A DNA stretch of 27,408 nt from Phaeoceros laevis (taxonomy: Eukaryota; Anthocerotophyta; Anthocerotopsida; Notothyladales), in the NCBI GenBank assembly GCA_049999765.1, contig JBNGIQ010009498.1, positions 1 to 27,408 of the forward strand, in the 5' to 3' direction. The notes under the pieces were generated by a model. It had not been told where the DNA came from and did no database searches. It saw nothing but the letters and a program-made list of their open reading frames with translations. How positions within the stretch are numbered: the stretch's first letter is position 1; each line of letters begins with the position of its first letter. Of the stretch, positions 9,671-21,325 are shown piece by piece. Both the position numbers and the translations under genes were made by a program.

Positions 9671-9838
9671 CCAATTAGCACTGTATGGTAATCGACCACG
9701 ATAGTAAGGAAAACCTTGAGCAACCCGGGAACTTGAGCGACCCCAATTAGAACCCTATGGTAGTCGAGCATGGGAGTGAGGAAAACTCGAGCGACCCCAA
9801 TTAGAATTGTATGGTAATAGAGCATGGGAGTGAGGAAA
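9671..9838. repeat. Diverged tandem repeat, three copies
   Basis: CCAATTAG followed by a shared block (TATGGTA, GAGCATGGGAGTGAGGAAA, TTGAGCGACC-type linker) begins at 9671, 9743 and 9797. The spacing is 72 and 54 bp; the longer first unit contains about 18 extra bp around GAGCAACCCGGGAAC. A related GAGCAATCCGGGTAC occurs near 9980. Confidence 0.75.
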
Positions 9839-10394
9839 CTTGTGTCAAAATGGGGGGTTAGGGCTTCCGAGCCCTAGCACTCTTTATATATGATTGAATA
9901 AACACACTTAGCATAACTCACCCTTAGAAGGGGAGCTTGATTTCTAACAACTTGAGCGATCAAACAATTGAGCACTTGGAGCAATCCGGGTACTTATACT
10001 CCAACATGAGCACGGCCTACTACCCTAAGTGAGCTAATTATGGGTGATTAGTTATGTACATACAGACATGGATGCACAGTAACTAGTATAAAATAAATAG
10101 AAAGCCGCGTACCAATCGCTAGCATAAAATAAGATAAAAGCTTACAGGGTTGGCATGAGTCAAGTACGGCAGCCAACATATTATCAGGCAACGTACCACA
10201 TCAACGAGCGTGCCACTTGCTAGCCAGCAGGCTCCAGGCTTGGTATTAGGTTCGGTATTGGGTCCGGTTTTGGGCATAAGGGGGACTTCCATGGAACCAG
10301 GGCAAGCCCGTCCACTTCTCAACGGATTTCCACGAGCCAACAACATGCTGATCCCTTAGGGGTAAATTGGCTTTGGCTTGGCTGTAAGCCATAC
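9839..10394. other. No recognisable gene
   Basis: AT-rich at first, then short direct repeats: two CTAG(T/C)ATAAAATAA motifs near 10083 and 10120, and GGTATT-GGTTC/GGTCC repeats near 10240-10270. No ORF of interest on either strand. Confidence 0.4.
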
Positions 10395-10550
10395 ACTGAC
10401 TAGACCGTGTCTCCTAAAGTGACACAAGTATTGATGAGAGGTAGCGTACGGGGTGGTGGGTCCGACTCCTTCTGGCACGCTCGTCTCTCTCCTGCGCGCA
10501 TTGAGAGGCGCTGTGGGTAGGCCCATGGCCGCATGCCCACAGGCCCCCAT
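10395..10550 (+). repeat. Left arm of a long inverted repeat
   Basis: Pairs with the reverse complement of 10900-11055. The best-conserved part runs from CCGTGTCTCCTAAAGTGACA through GTAGCGTACG, GACTCCTTCT and AGGCCCATGGCCGCATG. I judge about 85% identity by eye over roughly 140 bp; similarity fades at the inner side. A 349-bp GC-rich spacer separates the arms. Confidence 0.85.
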
Positions 10551-10899
10551 ACCCCATGCCCATGCGCCTACATGCCCCACCCCCATGCGCCTACCTTAGG
10601 TCATGCGCCCCTTGCGCCGCGCCCTTCGGGGTTTCATGCGCCTCCATGCGGGGTGAGGCACTGGCATGTGCCACCAACAAGTGCCACGACCCTTAGGAAA
10701 ACCCAAAGGAGACCGCAAGAGGTGGAAACAAAAAAGTCCCCCATCCGAGAGCTGATCCGGGCCCAGGGCGCTTGACCTCGAAGTTCTTATCTCCCAAACG
10801 CTATCCAGCCAGCCTTCCCTGCCAACAATATATTGCTGGTTTCTTTGGTACTTGAACAATTTGCCCATGGCTCACGGCACGGGCCATGGACGTGCAGGC
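10551..10899. other. GC-rich spacer of the inverted repeat
   Basis: Rich in CATGCGCC/CCCCATGC words. The ORFs across it look like composition effects. No known gene recognised. Confidence 0.4.
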
Positions 10900-11055
10900 A
10901 TGGGGGTTCATGGGCCATGCGGCCATGGGCCTGCCCACAACGCCCCGCATGTGGGCAAGAGAGAGACGGGCGTGCTAGAAGGAGTCAGACCCACCACCAC
11001 GTACGCTACCCCTCATCAACACTTGTGTCACTTTAGGAGACACGGACTAGACACT
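10900..11055 (-). repeat. Right arm of a long inverted repeat
   Basis: Reverse-complement partner of 10395-10550, ending outward at CCGTGTCTCC/CTAG. The arms could fold into a long hairpin in a transcript. They may be terminal repeats of a foldback or MITE-like element, or two copies of one repeat inserted head to head. Confidence 0.85.
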
Positions 11056-11630
11056 TTTATATTGACATGTTTATCTTCTTATTTTCATTTTCACTTCAGC
11101 CAATCTGTACGGCTTCTCTCTCTCCAATCAAGCTTTGGCTATGGTCGGGCCCTAGGTTCTCCGTGCAAATATGCCGCTTTCGCCCCCACTCACCAGAACG
11201 TGCCATAAACACATGCATCGTCTTCGTCTTGTCGTGCTAAACCTGCTGATGGATATAGTATGGCTTATTTCAGTAAAGACATATGCCCATGTTCGAATAA
11301 TGGGCAAGGGGGTACCCTCATGGGACCGTCTAACCTCTCAAATAGCACATGCAAACACCTATGGTGTTCCTGGTTGTGTGATGTGTGTTTATTACTGGCA
11401 TCTAGCATGCTAATTGGCATTTAGCATGCTACACTGATCATATCCGTTATATCGAATATGATGAGGACAAGATGATATGGCCACATATACAGGAGTACTG
11501 ATGACACAGGAACATAGGAGCATACCTAAATAATGATGTCATACTATGCTGGACATGACATGAGAAAATTTTCAAGCATGAAGCCCTCGGTTCAAATCTA
11601 ACCGTCTCCAAATAGGTTAGGTAATCTGCT
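11056..11630. other. No recognisable gene
   Basis: Mixed-composition DNA. A GGTTCAAATC word near 11590 resembles a tRNA B box, but no partner A box or tRNA fold was found. ORFs here are short and unassigned. Confidence 0.4.
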
Positions 11631-11639
11631 GTGAAAAAA

Positions 11640-12000
11640 CCTGCACCGCTGCCCCATAGATCCCTTGTGGATATGAAGTGCATGCATGCGTCAAGTCCGG
11701 ATGGTGAAAAGGTAATCAAAAATTTTGCAGTAGGTGCAATTTATTACAACCTCAGCATGCAGGCTGAGTTGGTTGACAGGATGGCTCGTGATGGTATCCA
11801 CCAGACAACATCACGTTTCTGAGTGTGCTGACTGTGTGCAGTCATGTGGGGCTAGTAGACAAAGGGAGACAGTACTTCGATTCTATGAAAACCAAGTATG
11901 GAATCAGTCCAACCATCGAGCACTGCACATGCATGATGGATCTTACTTCTGCTGCATGTTGGGCAGCTGCCGCTATGTGGTTTGGGTTTCAACTCCCTAG
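11640..12000 (+). pseudogene. PPR protein fragment (PLS class), decayed
   Basis: One frame gives VDRMARDGIH. After a one-base shift near 11818 the next gives FLSVLTVCSHVGLVDKGRQY, FDSMKTKYGISPTIEHCTCM and MDL. This matches the end of the repeat tract of plant PLS-class pentatricopeptide-repeat proteins, the organelle RNA-binding editing factors, where a block of the form 'F.SVL.ACSH.GLV..G..YF.SM...YGI.P..EHY.CMVDL' is usual. The downstream E/DYW region is not recognisable, nor are repeats upstream of about 11640. It is most likely a gene-fragment relic. Confidence 0.8.
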
Positions 12001-12209
12001 CAAGTGTACTTTTCTTTCTCACTTGCATTGAACTCATAGATTGCATGAAGTTTTGTTTCACATCGTTGTTGTTCGGTGCTAGCTAGAACTCAAAATGCTA
12101 GACGGAAAAATGTTGTTGCAAAGCAAGACTGCTAAGGCAATGACTATGTGAACTGCTACACACATTTTGCCATGCTTACAAAACGCAGACTAGAGCTGCA
12201 AAAACAAGG

Positions 12210-12267
12210 AACTTGTCTGCCAAAATGACATTGCATGCAACTTCTCTGCTAAAATGTCGCACGCATC
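12210..12267. repeat. Tandem duplication of a 29-bp unit
   Basis: AACTTGTCTGCCAAAATGAC... (12210-12238) is followed directly by AACTTCTCTGCTAAAATGTC... (12239-12267), with similar GCATG/GCATC ends. No function is apparent. Confidence 0.6.
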
Positions 12268-12346
12268 TTGCTCCAAAGTGACTTCACTTGTCTTCTAGGC
12301 TTTGAAACAACAGGCCAGAATAAAGAGACTGATGTAAATGCAAAAG

Positions 12347-12381
12347 GACCGACAACATCTTGTTGTAAGATGTTGTCAGTC
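12347..12381. other. Short hairpin, 15-bp stem
   Basis: GACCGACAACATCTT and AAGATGTTGTCAGTC pair across a 5-nt loop (GTTGT) with one G-U/C-A exception. There is no T-run after it. Confidence 0.6.
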
Positions 12382-12680
12382 ATTCTTCATAGCTTGGAAG
12401 TTCCTACTCCTGAAGTAACATGCTCAAAATCAGGTACTTGTTCAGAAAGGGCCGTTTTAGGAACCAAGAGTGGTGCACATCCTTGAGGAGAGCATGTTTG
12501 CCACCAGATGGTGGTTTTGGCACTAGTTTGTCATGTCTCAAGAGTTATGTGTATTGTGAAAACATACATAAGTCCAAAAAGACCTTATAACCATACCAAA
12601 GGTTTTAGTAATTTTTGTCACCGTCACCCTACAGAACAAGGCCAAAGGTTGAAAATAGGCGACACCAACCCACTGCAGGT

Positions 12681-13026
12681 GTACGACTATACAACTAAAG
12701 CACCAGGCCACCGGCGTAGTAAAGCTCCTCACCAGCTACGTGTAGTAAAGAGGAGCTTGCACGGACTGTACGACTATACAACTAAAGCACCACGGACTGT
12801 ACGACTATACAACTAAAGCACCACGGACTGTACGACTATACAACTAAAGCACCAGGTCACCGGCGTAGTAAAGCTCCTCACCAACTACGCGTAGTAAAGA
12901 GGAGCTTGGACTGTACGACTATACAACTAAAGCACCAAGCTACCGGCGTAGTAACGCTCCTCGCCATCTACGCGTAGTTAAGAGGAGCTTGCACGCCATC
13001 TACACATAGTTAAGAGGAGCTTGCAC
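12681..13026. repeat. Composite tandem array with internal hairpins
   Basis: Two modules alternate. Module A (starts GTACGACTATACAACTAAAG, 24 bp) begins at 12681, 12768, 12799, 12830 and 12913; the copies at 12768 and 12799 form exact 31-bp units. Module B begins CCGGCGTAGTAA at 12711, 12860 and 12943, with an extra half copy near 12995. Within B, AAGCTCCTC and GAGGAGCTT pair around a palindromic CTACGCGTAG (for example 12871-12879, 12885-12894 and 12899-12907). The copies are very similar, so the array is young. Confidence 0.92.
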
Positions 13027-13088
13027 GGACGGTCACCCGAAATGCACCTCATTTTCGAGGCCTCCAAACTTTTGAGGCCGCCCGCAAG

Positions 13089-13188
13089 CTAAATAGTATA
13101 TATTTTGACGCCTCTTATGAACTTTTTTGACTCCAAAGTGACCGTGCAAAAAAAGTTCAAAAGAGGCGTCAAAATCTATACTATTTAG
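13089..13188. repeat. Near-perfect inverted repeat, 41-bp arms
   Basis: Arm 13089-13129 begins CTAAATAGTATA and pairs with 13147-13188, ending TATACTATTTAG, with about two mismatches and a 17-nt loop. The fold resembles a MITE or a small-RNA precursor. A GCACGG-GTCAC word near 13024-13036 is echoed inverted at 13138-13147 in the loop. Confidence 0.9.
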
Positions 13189-13340
13189 GGACAACTGTCT
13201 ACTTCTGAATGTCCCCCCAAGCATGCTCCAATGGGGTATATAGCCGACTCTACCCTCGTTTGGAGACGCACAACCGGACCACTTGCCACGGAGGGGGCTT
13301 TGCGCTTGTGTTGCCCTAACAGTCTGAATATTTTTAGTTC

Positions 13341-13388
13341 GATATTGGAGGCCGATGATATTGGAGGCCGATGATATTGGAGGCCGAT
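13341..13388. repeat. Three exact 16-bp tandem copies
   Basis: GATATTGGAGGCCGAT occurs three times in a row without a mismatch, then decays (GATAAG). Confidence 0.95.
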
Positions 13389-13654
13389 GATAAGTAGTCC
13401 CGCATTACGTGCGTGCGAAGATAGGTTGCCTAACAGCCCAGCACTCACGGCTGGTGACTGACGAGTACTGTTCTTCGCACCTATTTCTTCGTCATTATGT
13501 GGATTGGCTTTCTGGCCACTGATTCCGACCTTATACTCCAAAAGCTAAGATACCCCTCCAAGCAGTCTCCAAACCAAAACCTGCACTACCACTTGGGAAC
13601 CTGTGCTGAGGTATACATTGATTCCCTGCAACCCACGAACCCTGTTTCATTTGT

Positions 13655-16610
<2,956 letters not shown>

Positions 16611-17741
16611 GTCTGCAATTGCTGCCCTCACCACCCTACACAACTGAATACCGTAACTACGTGATCTGAATGAATGCACTTCCTCCAATTCCGACCTGCA
16701 AGACCTGCAACTCTGCCAAACAACTTGCACATCAGAAGGGCAAACAAAGGTTGATAGTCAACAATGTGTTCCACATCTCATCTCCGGCAGATGTGAATTA
16801 TGCAGTGTTCCGATAATACCTGTCGACACCACAGCTAAAACCGGTTGACGCAAAAGAACTTCTGCCGGCCATAGCATTGCACCTCCAACTCATGCATCTT
16901 CTTGCGCCCCACAACCAGCATTGCACTGCAAGCACACCTGCCTGTGCATGATGAATTCAATTTTGCATCCATTAACGGTAGCAGTGTCCACCTTGCAACC
17001 AACAAAATGCAATAAAATGTTAGAGGACGCTATTGTTTCTTCTAAGACATGTGACGCAAAGAGTCCAAAACCAGATTAGAAACGTCTCCAAAATTTTGCA
17101 GCTCAGAAGCTCACCGACGGACGTTGGCCCCGATCAAGCACTTTTACCGGAGAACTGAGTGTTGTGCACCGCTAGCCTCACGGAATGCTGTGCTCGCTTT
17201 TGACGCCCTAGTTACAGGAATAGGGTCGGACGACATGCACGCTCATCGAACTACTTGAAAGACAGACCAAGTGAGCATCAGATAACCTTCCCCGGGGGCA
17301 TGAGTAGACAAGCCGACCGACAACCACCATATCATACGCCAGTTCCAACCTGTCAGCAGCCCGCCACATGCACGCCAAACGATATTCGCCATGTAGCAGT
17401 GAAGCCATTGCATGCTCCTTGTCCCTGCAGCTAGGATCAGCATCAAAGAACCGCGGCACTGGACCACAGCGGTGTGCTCACGATTTCCTAAATATAGTCT
17501 ACGTAGGCTAGGGCACTAGGACTGTAAAAAGCGCTCCGGGTTTGGGCCTTTCCTTCACATGTAACCTGAAACGCTCACCCAGCGTGCATAACTTACAGTG
17601 ACCGCCGCTTAGGTAGTCACCCGTTGACCTAAACGGGCTTTTTGTTGACTCCTTTTCATATTTATGCTAAATAAATCGTTTTTTATACATGTTTGGTACG
17701 TTCGCAGTCCGCGGGTGCCCTCCTCCTCGCCTGCTTAGGCA
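16611..17741. other. Upstream region of the kinase gene; no other gene recognised
   Basis: This should hold the 5' untranslated region and promoter of the minus-strand kinase. No clear TATA box stands out. A minus-strand ORF (17208-17459) contains KEHAMASLLHGEYRLACMWR-type text that looks protein-like but matches no family I know. Confidence 0.4.
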
Positions 17742-17788
17742 CACTCTCGAGCTAGGATGCGGGAGCTCAAGCGCACTCTCGAGCTAGG
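17742..17788. repeat. Direct repeat, two 15-bp copies
   Basis: CACTCTCGAGCTAGG at 17742-17756 and 17774-17788, 32 bp apart. Confidence 0.85.
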
Positions 17789-18041
17789 TCGCTGGAAGAA
17801 CTTAACTAAAATCATTCATGCTTGGCTTGGATTCAGTAGAGCTCTCATGGCAGATACCGATTCATTGGTTTTATACAGCGCAATCATGGCTCAAACACTT
17901 CTAGCAATCCAATTCATTGCAGACCTGGACAGAAATGAACAGTTTCTGAGCTCCTTGCTGCTTCGTTCTCTGAGGAATGAGCATCATGCTGTGAAGGATG
18001 CAGGGATGCCTGCTCTGGAGGTTCCATCGGCCACATTGTAA
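17757..18041 (+). CDS. Unassigned small ORF (94 codons)
   Basis: The ORF overlaps the direct repeat. Its middle part (FSRALMADTDSLVLYSAIMA, then FIADLDRNEQFLSSLLL) has an even, protein-like composition with a hydrophobic helix-like stretch. I recognise no family, and no neighbouring exon could be linked to it. It may be an exon, a gene fragment or chance. Confidence 0.2.
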   Translation: MRELKRTLELGRWKNLTKIIHAWLGFSRALMADTDSLVLYSAIMAQTLLAIQFIADLDRNEQFLSSLLLRSLRNEHHAVKDAGMPALEVPSATL

Positions 18042-18144
18042 AGAAAGGAGAATGGCTTCCAGCAATGTAGAGATTTCAAATGTGACAAAATCCAAGATGA
18101 ATGCGTTTGATGACCGAAACGTGAAAAACGCGGGAGGAATGGAA

Positions 18145-18164
18145 GTAAAGGGTCGACCCTTTAC
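18145..18164. other. Perfect 20-bp palindrome
   Basis: GTAAAGGGTC followed directly by its reverse complement, centred on a GTCGAC site. Confidence 0.95.
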
Positions 18165-18185
18165 ATCAATTCTCAAATATGGTTC

Positions 18186-20068
18186 TATTTGAGACCGGCC
18201 CATAATTTGCAACTCCTCTGGCCTAGAGAAATCCTAGTGTACCTAATTATAGACCCTGAGGTTTTCTCCGGGCCGGAGCAGCAACGCTCATTAAACCAGC
18301 GCTAGAGTCCAAAAACTCAAGTTGTTTTACTTGTGACGTGGTGAGGATTTCTTTGGGTCCGGGCTACATGGAAAGTGGCCCTAAGCCACGGCCAAAAGTA
18401 GGCCTGCAATTTGCAATGTACCGGGTGGAAGATGGGTCCCGGTATCCCGTATCCTCTCCCTCTCCTATGGCACATCATGTGCCATCTCCCATGCCATGCC
18501 TTGCATCCCCTAAATCCCAACCCTCGTTCCCAATTTCCGGTTTCCGTCCACCGTTTTCCAGTTTAGTGTTCCCCTTCCACGTTTCGTTCCCCTTTTTGTT
18601 GCCGTTCTGACTTCCTATGCTACTTCTATAAATATAATTTCTTTTGCGTACTTTAATTTATGAGCCTAAGTATGATGTATGGAGCACAGTATCAGATGTT
18701 TTGTCTTGCGCAAACCTTGTAACAAGGCATAAAGACCCCAAACTCATTAATAAGATGATTAATAGATTAGCATATATCACTCTCCACTTGCATATGTTAC
18801 CTATGATAGCAAACTCTATAATAAGATACCAAACTTAGTAATAAGATTGCAACTCATTAATAGGACTGCAAATCCACTAAGATTAATACGAGTGCAAACT
18901 CAACAATCCTATATTATAAAAATTTAATGAGAGAGAGTGGTTTGTTGCTTTAACATACATACATATAAATGTCCAAGTCATTTCACATTGGACTGTAGTC
19001 CATTTGCCTTGGAACAAGGACTTGCCTTGTACCCAGACCATTGGACATGTTGACGAAAAGACAAGCGATTATACTTCTAGTGCCTACAGGTTTGCAGCCA
19101 GATGGTCCCTTCACCATCTGCCTGGTAAAAGTGTAAGTTGGAAAAAGCACTTTCCGGCCACCGTCAGTGGTTCAATGACTGCAGATTTGTCCTTGCGGTC
19201 AGTCTGACCTAGTGCCCGTCTGGCCTTGTCTTTTATGTATGTCCAAACCGGACTTGTTGGCTTTTTGGCTTTTTGCAGAACCAGTCGGGAGATGCAGGCA
19301 CGAAAGAGGAGGCTGTGTAGCACACAAAAGCATGTGACAGCACAACATCATTGAATTCAGGCAAAATTTTGAGACCCAATGGCATTCCAACTTGGCAGAA
19401 CTTGTTCTAAAATCTTCTAACATGTCACAGGGCGCTCTATTGACTTTAGCATGGCAGAACGTATGCACTGTCAGCAAACTAAACTTGCAGAGAACATCTT
19501 CTGGGGTATACCAACCACACAAGCATGTTCAACAAAATCCTTTGGGTACATGGCGATGAACCATGCCTCTGTCGCTCCTCATCAGTGCCAAGCGACCTCA
19601 GTGCAAGGGTTTCTGGAAAGCTTCTTGGCAAACCCTTTCCTTAGGAGATTGTGCAAGTGTCCAGTCTTCACAGCATTCTCAAAAAGGTTAGTCTTATCTA
19701 CAAGTGATCTTGTCCATTTGACAGTCTAGAGCATGTTTCAGTTCAGGCAAACCAAAGACACAACAATTGTATGCAGCCTTAGCCTGAAAAAAGATCCATC
19801 TCCATAGGAGCCGAAGACTGCGACATTTTCGGCCTTCCTTCCAGGTATGTCCGCAGCACGTTTCTTGAAAAAAGCCCAGTATCCACTTCTCTCGGTAGGG
19901 AGCTAGTAAGCACAACTGTAGGCAGGTTCTGACTGGCAATTCTGGAAAATGGTAGGAGACCGGAAAAAGACCACGTGATAGGGGAGCAGGCTCTTTCTTA
20001 CTTGGTAGCAGCAAAAAGTATTGGCGGAATAGGGTTAGGGCACGGTTCACCGTTAAGTATGCATGCCG
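18186..20068. other. No recognisable gene
   Basis: A short interrupted palindrome (ATGGCACAT-C-ATGTGCCAT, 18467-18485) lies in pyrimidine-rich DNA. The stretch 18620-18960 is AT-rich with repeated ATTAATA(A/G) and AATAAGAT words. ORFs at 19451-19729 (plus) and 19694-20050 (minus) match nothing I know. Confidence 0.4.
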
Positions 20069-20270
20069 TGACCATAGTCGGTTAACTTTACTTTATATAG
20101 TCGAAGTGTAGTTAGGCGGTTATGACGGTTACTTTTCATGTGAACCAGAAGGTCACACTTGTGACGATAATCAACACAACTCACGCGACATGCTTCACAT
20201 TGTCTTGTACACACCAGTGCAGTGTTTATGCATTCCTGTTCATGAACGCTACATTACACTGGTTTAAACA
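20069..20270 (+). repeat. Probable 5' LTR of element 3
   Basis: The right end is set by TTTAAACA directly before the primer site. The left end (TGACCATAGTC) is inferred from a TG start 20-30 bp before a TTTATATAG box, as in the other two LTRs; an error of tens of bp is possible. GTTATGACGGTTAC resembles a stretch in LTR 1. Confidence 0.5.
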
Positions 20271-20283
20271 TGGTACCAAAGCA
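20271..20283 (+). other. Degenerate primer binding site of element 3
   Basis: TGGTACCAAAGCA differs at two positions from the Met-tRNA primer site present intact in element 1 (TGGTATCAGAGCA). It lies immediately after a CA LTR end. Confidence 0.7.
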
Positions 20284-20668
20284 GTAATGGCACAATGCCA
20301 GAGATAGACGTCAGTACTATGCCAGACATGGATGTCAGCACTGCTACGGGGCGTCTTGGCTATATCTTGACTTTGATGAGTCCAGACCTTACGCACGTTC
20401 TTTTGCAATCACACGCGCAAGGCGATCCATCAGTCTTGGAGAATATCCACACCTGGTTGCTTTGCCAATCTGACGATCCACCAGCGCAAACACGCACTTT
20501 TCCTATTAGAAGGCAAATCCGACTTGCATGGAGGTATGTCTCTTGATCCTAACCTGCACAGCCAAATTGTGAAAAAAGCGTTAGTTCTATATCCCAAAGC
20601 GAGTTGCAATAGCAAGTATGGAGGGAGTACCTGGAGATTGGAGGCGTTCTGCCTCGATGTGATAAAAA

Positions 20669-21325
20669 ATGGATTTGCACCGCTTTGGATCTGCCCGAGA
20701 GTGCCAAGGAGGTCGAGGAGCGCGTAGTGGACGACACCATATCTGCAGACAAGGAAGGTCTTACCATTCCCGTGAATCTCCAGAGCTTCGATCACCGCGC
20801 GTGTCCTCCTTCCAGGCATTCAGAGAGCAACAAACCTGGTGCGCACCAGATCATCGCCGAGGTAGGAGAAGTCGCCAGCAAAGGACTGCCCGCAGGAACT
20901 TGCCTGCATACCAAGAAGAGGACGTGTTACCCGCTCGTGGTACGGTGCACCAATTCTTGAGGGAGGACGTACGCAATCTGAGAGGAGAAGTCCAATCACT
21001 GACAAGCCTGCACTTAGACTCTCACGCACAACAAATTAGGAAGGCACAGCAATTGCTCATAATGGTTGAAAAACTGAATGTTCAAATTGATCACTTAAAC
21101 ACACAAGTAGAGACTTTGAATCATAGATTGTCTTCGCTTGATGTCCTGAGAATAATCCTGGTTTTTGCTAGTGGTCTTCAAACACATACTGATAAGCAGT
21201 CCAGTCCAGCTAAAGAACTGTCAATACCTGAGGTAGGAACAACATTGATGGACATGTGTACTGCTTCAGGAAGGCTCCTCCGAGACAATGTTCTTGCTGA
21301 GATGCAAGCTCAATCATTCTGTTAA
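20669..21325 (+). CDS. Pre-gag ORF of element 3 with a coiled-coil segment
   Basis: The ORF occupies the leader between the primer site and gag. Its stop overlaps the next start codon as TAATG (21323-21327). Residues about 95-160 (FLREDVRNLRGEVQSL, then IMVEKLNVQIDHLNTQVETL) show a heptad pattern of Leu/Val/Ile typical of a coiled coil. The first 80 residues in this frame are Arg/Ser-rich and less natural. An overlapping frame at 20685-20960 reads better there (DLPESAKEVEERVVDDTISA), so a frameshift near 20900 is likely. No known family recognised. Confidence 0.4.
   Translation: MDLHRFGSARECQGGRGARSGRHHICRQGRSYHSRESPELRSPRVSSFQAFREQQTWCAPDHRRGRRSRQQRTARRNLPAYQEEDVLPARGTVHQFLREDVRNLRGEVQSLTSLHLDSHAQQIRKAQQLLIMVEKLNVQIDHLNTQVETLNHRLSSLDVLRIILVFASGLQTHTDKQSSPAKELSIPEVGTTLMDMCTASGRLLRDNVLAEMQAQSFC

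Noticed and set aside
9849-9870. GGGGGGTTAGGGC as a piggyBac terminus
   Set aside because: piggyBac ends abut TTAA; this site reads TTAG, and no matching inverted end was found on the other side of the transposase.
11580-11640. tRNA or SINE suggested by GGTTCAAATC
   Set aside because: The word resembles a B box, but no A box at the right distance and no cloverleaf pairing were found.
19090-19125. CAGATGGT/ACCATCTG hairpin
   Set aside because: The stem is only 8 bp and is within what chance gives in 27 kb.
20430-20819. Minus-strand 129-codon ORF in the leader of element 3
   Set aside because: It lies opposite sense-strand leader ORFs and no family is recognisable, so I could not support it as a gene.
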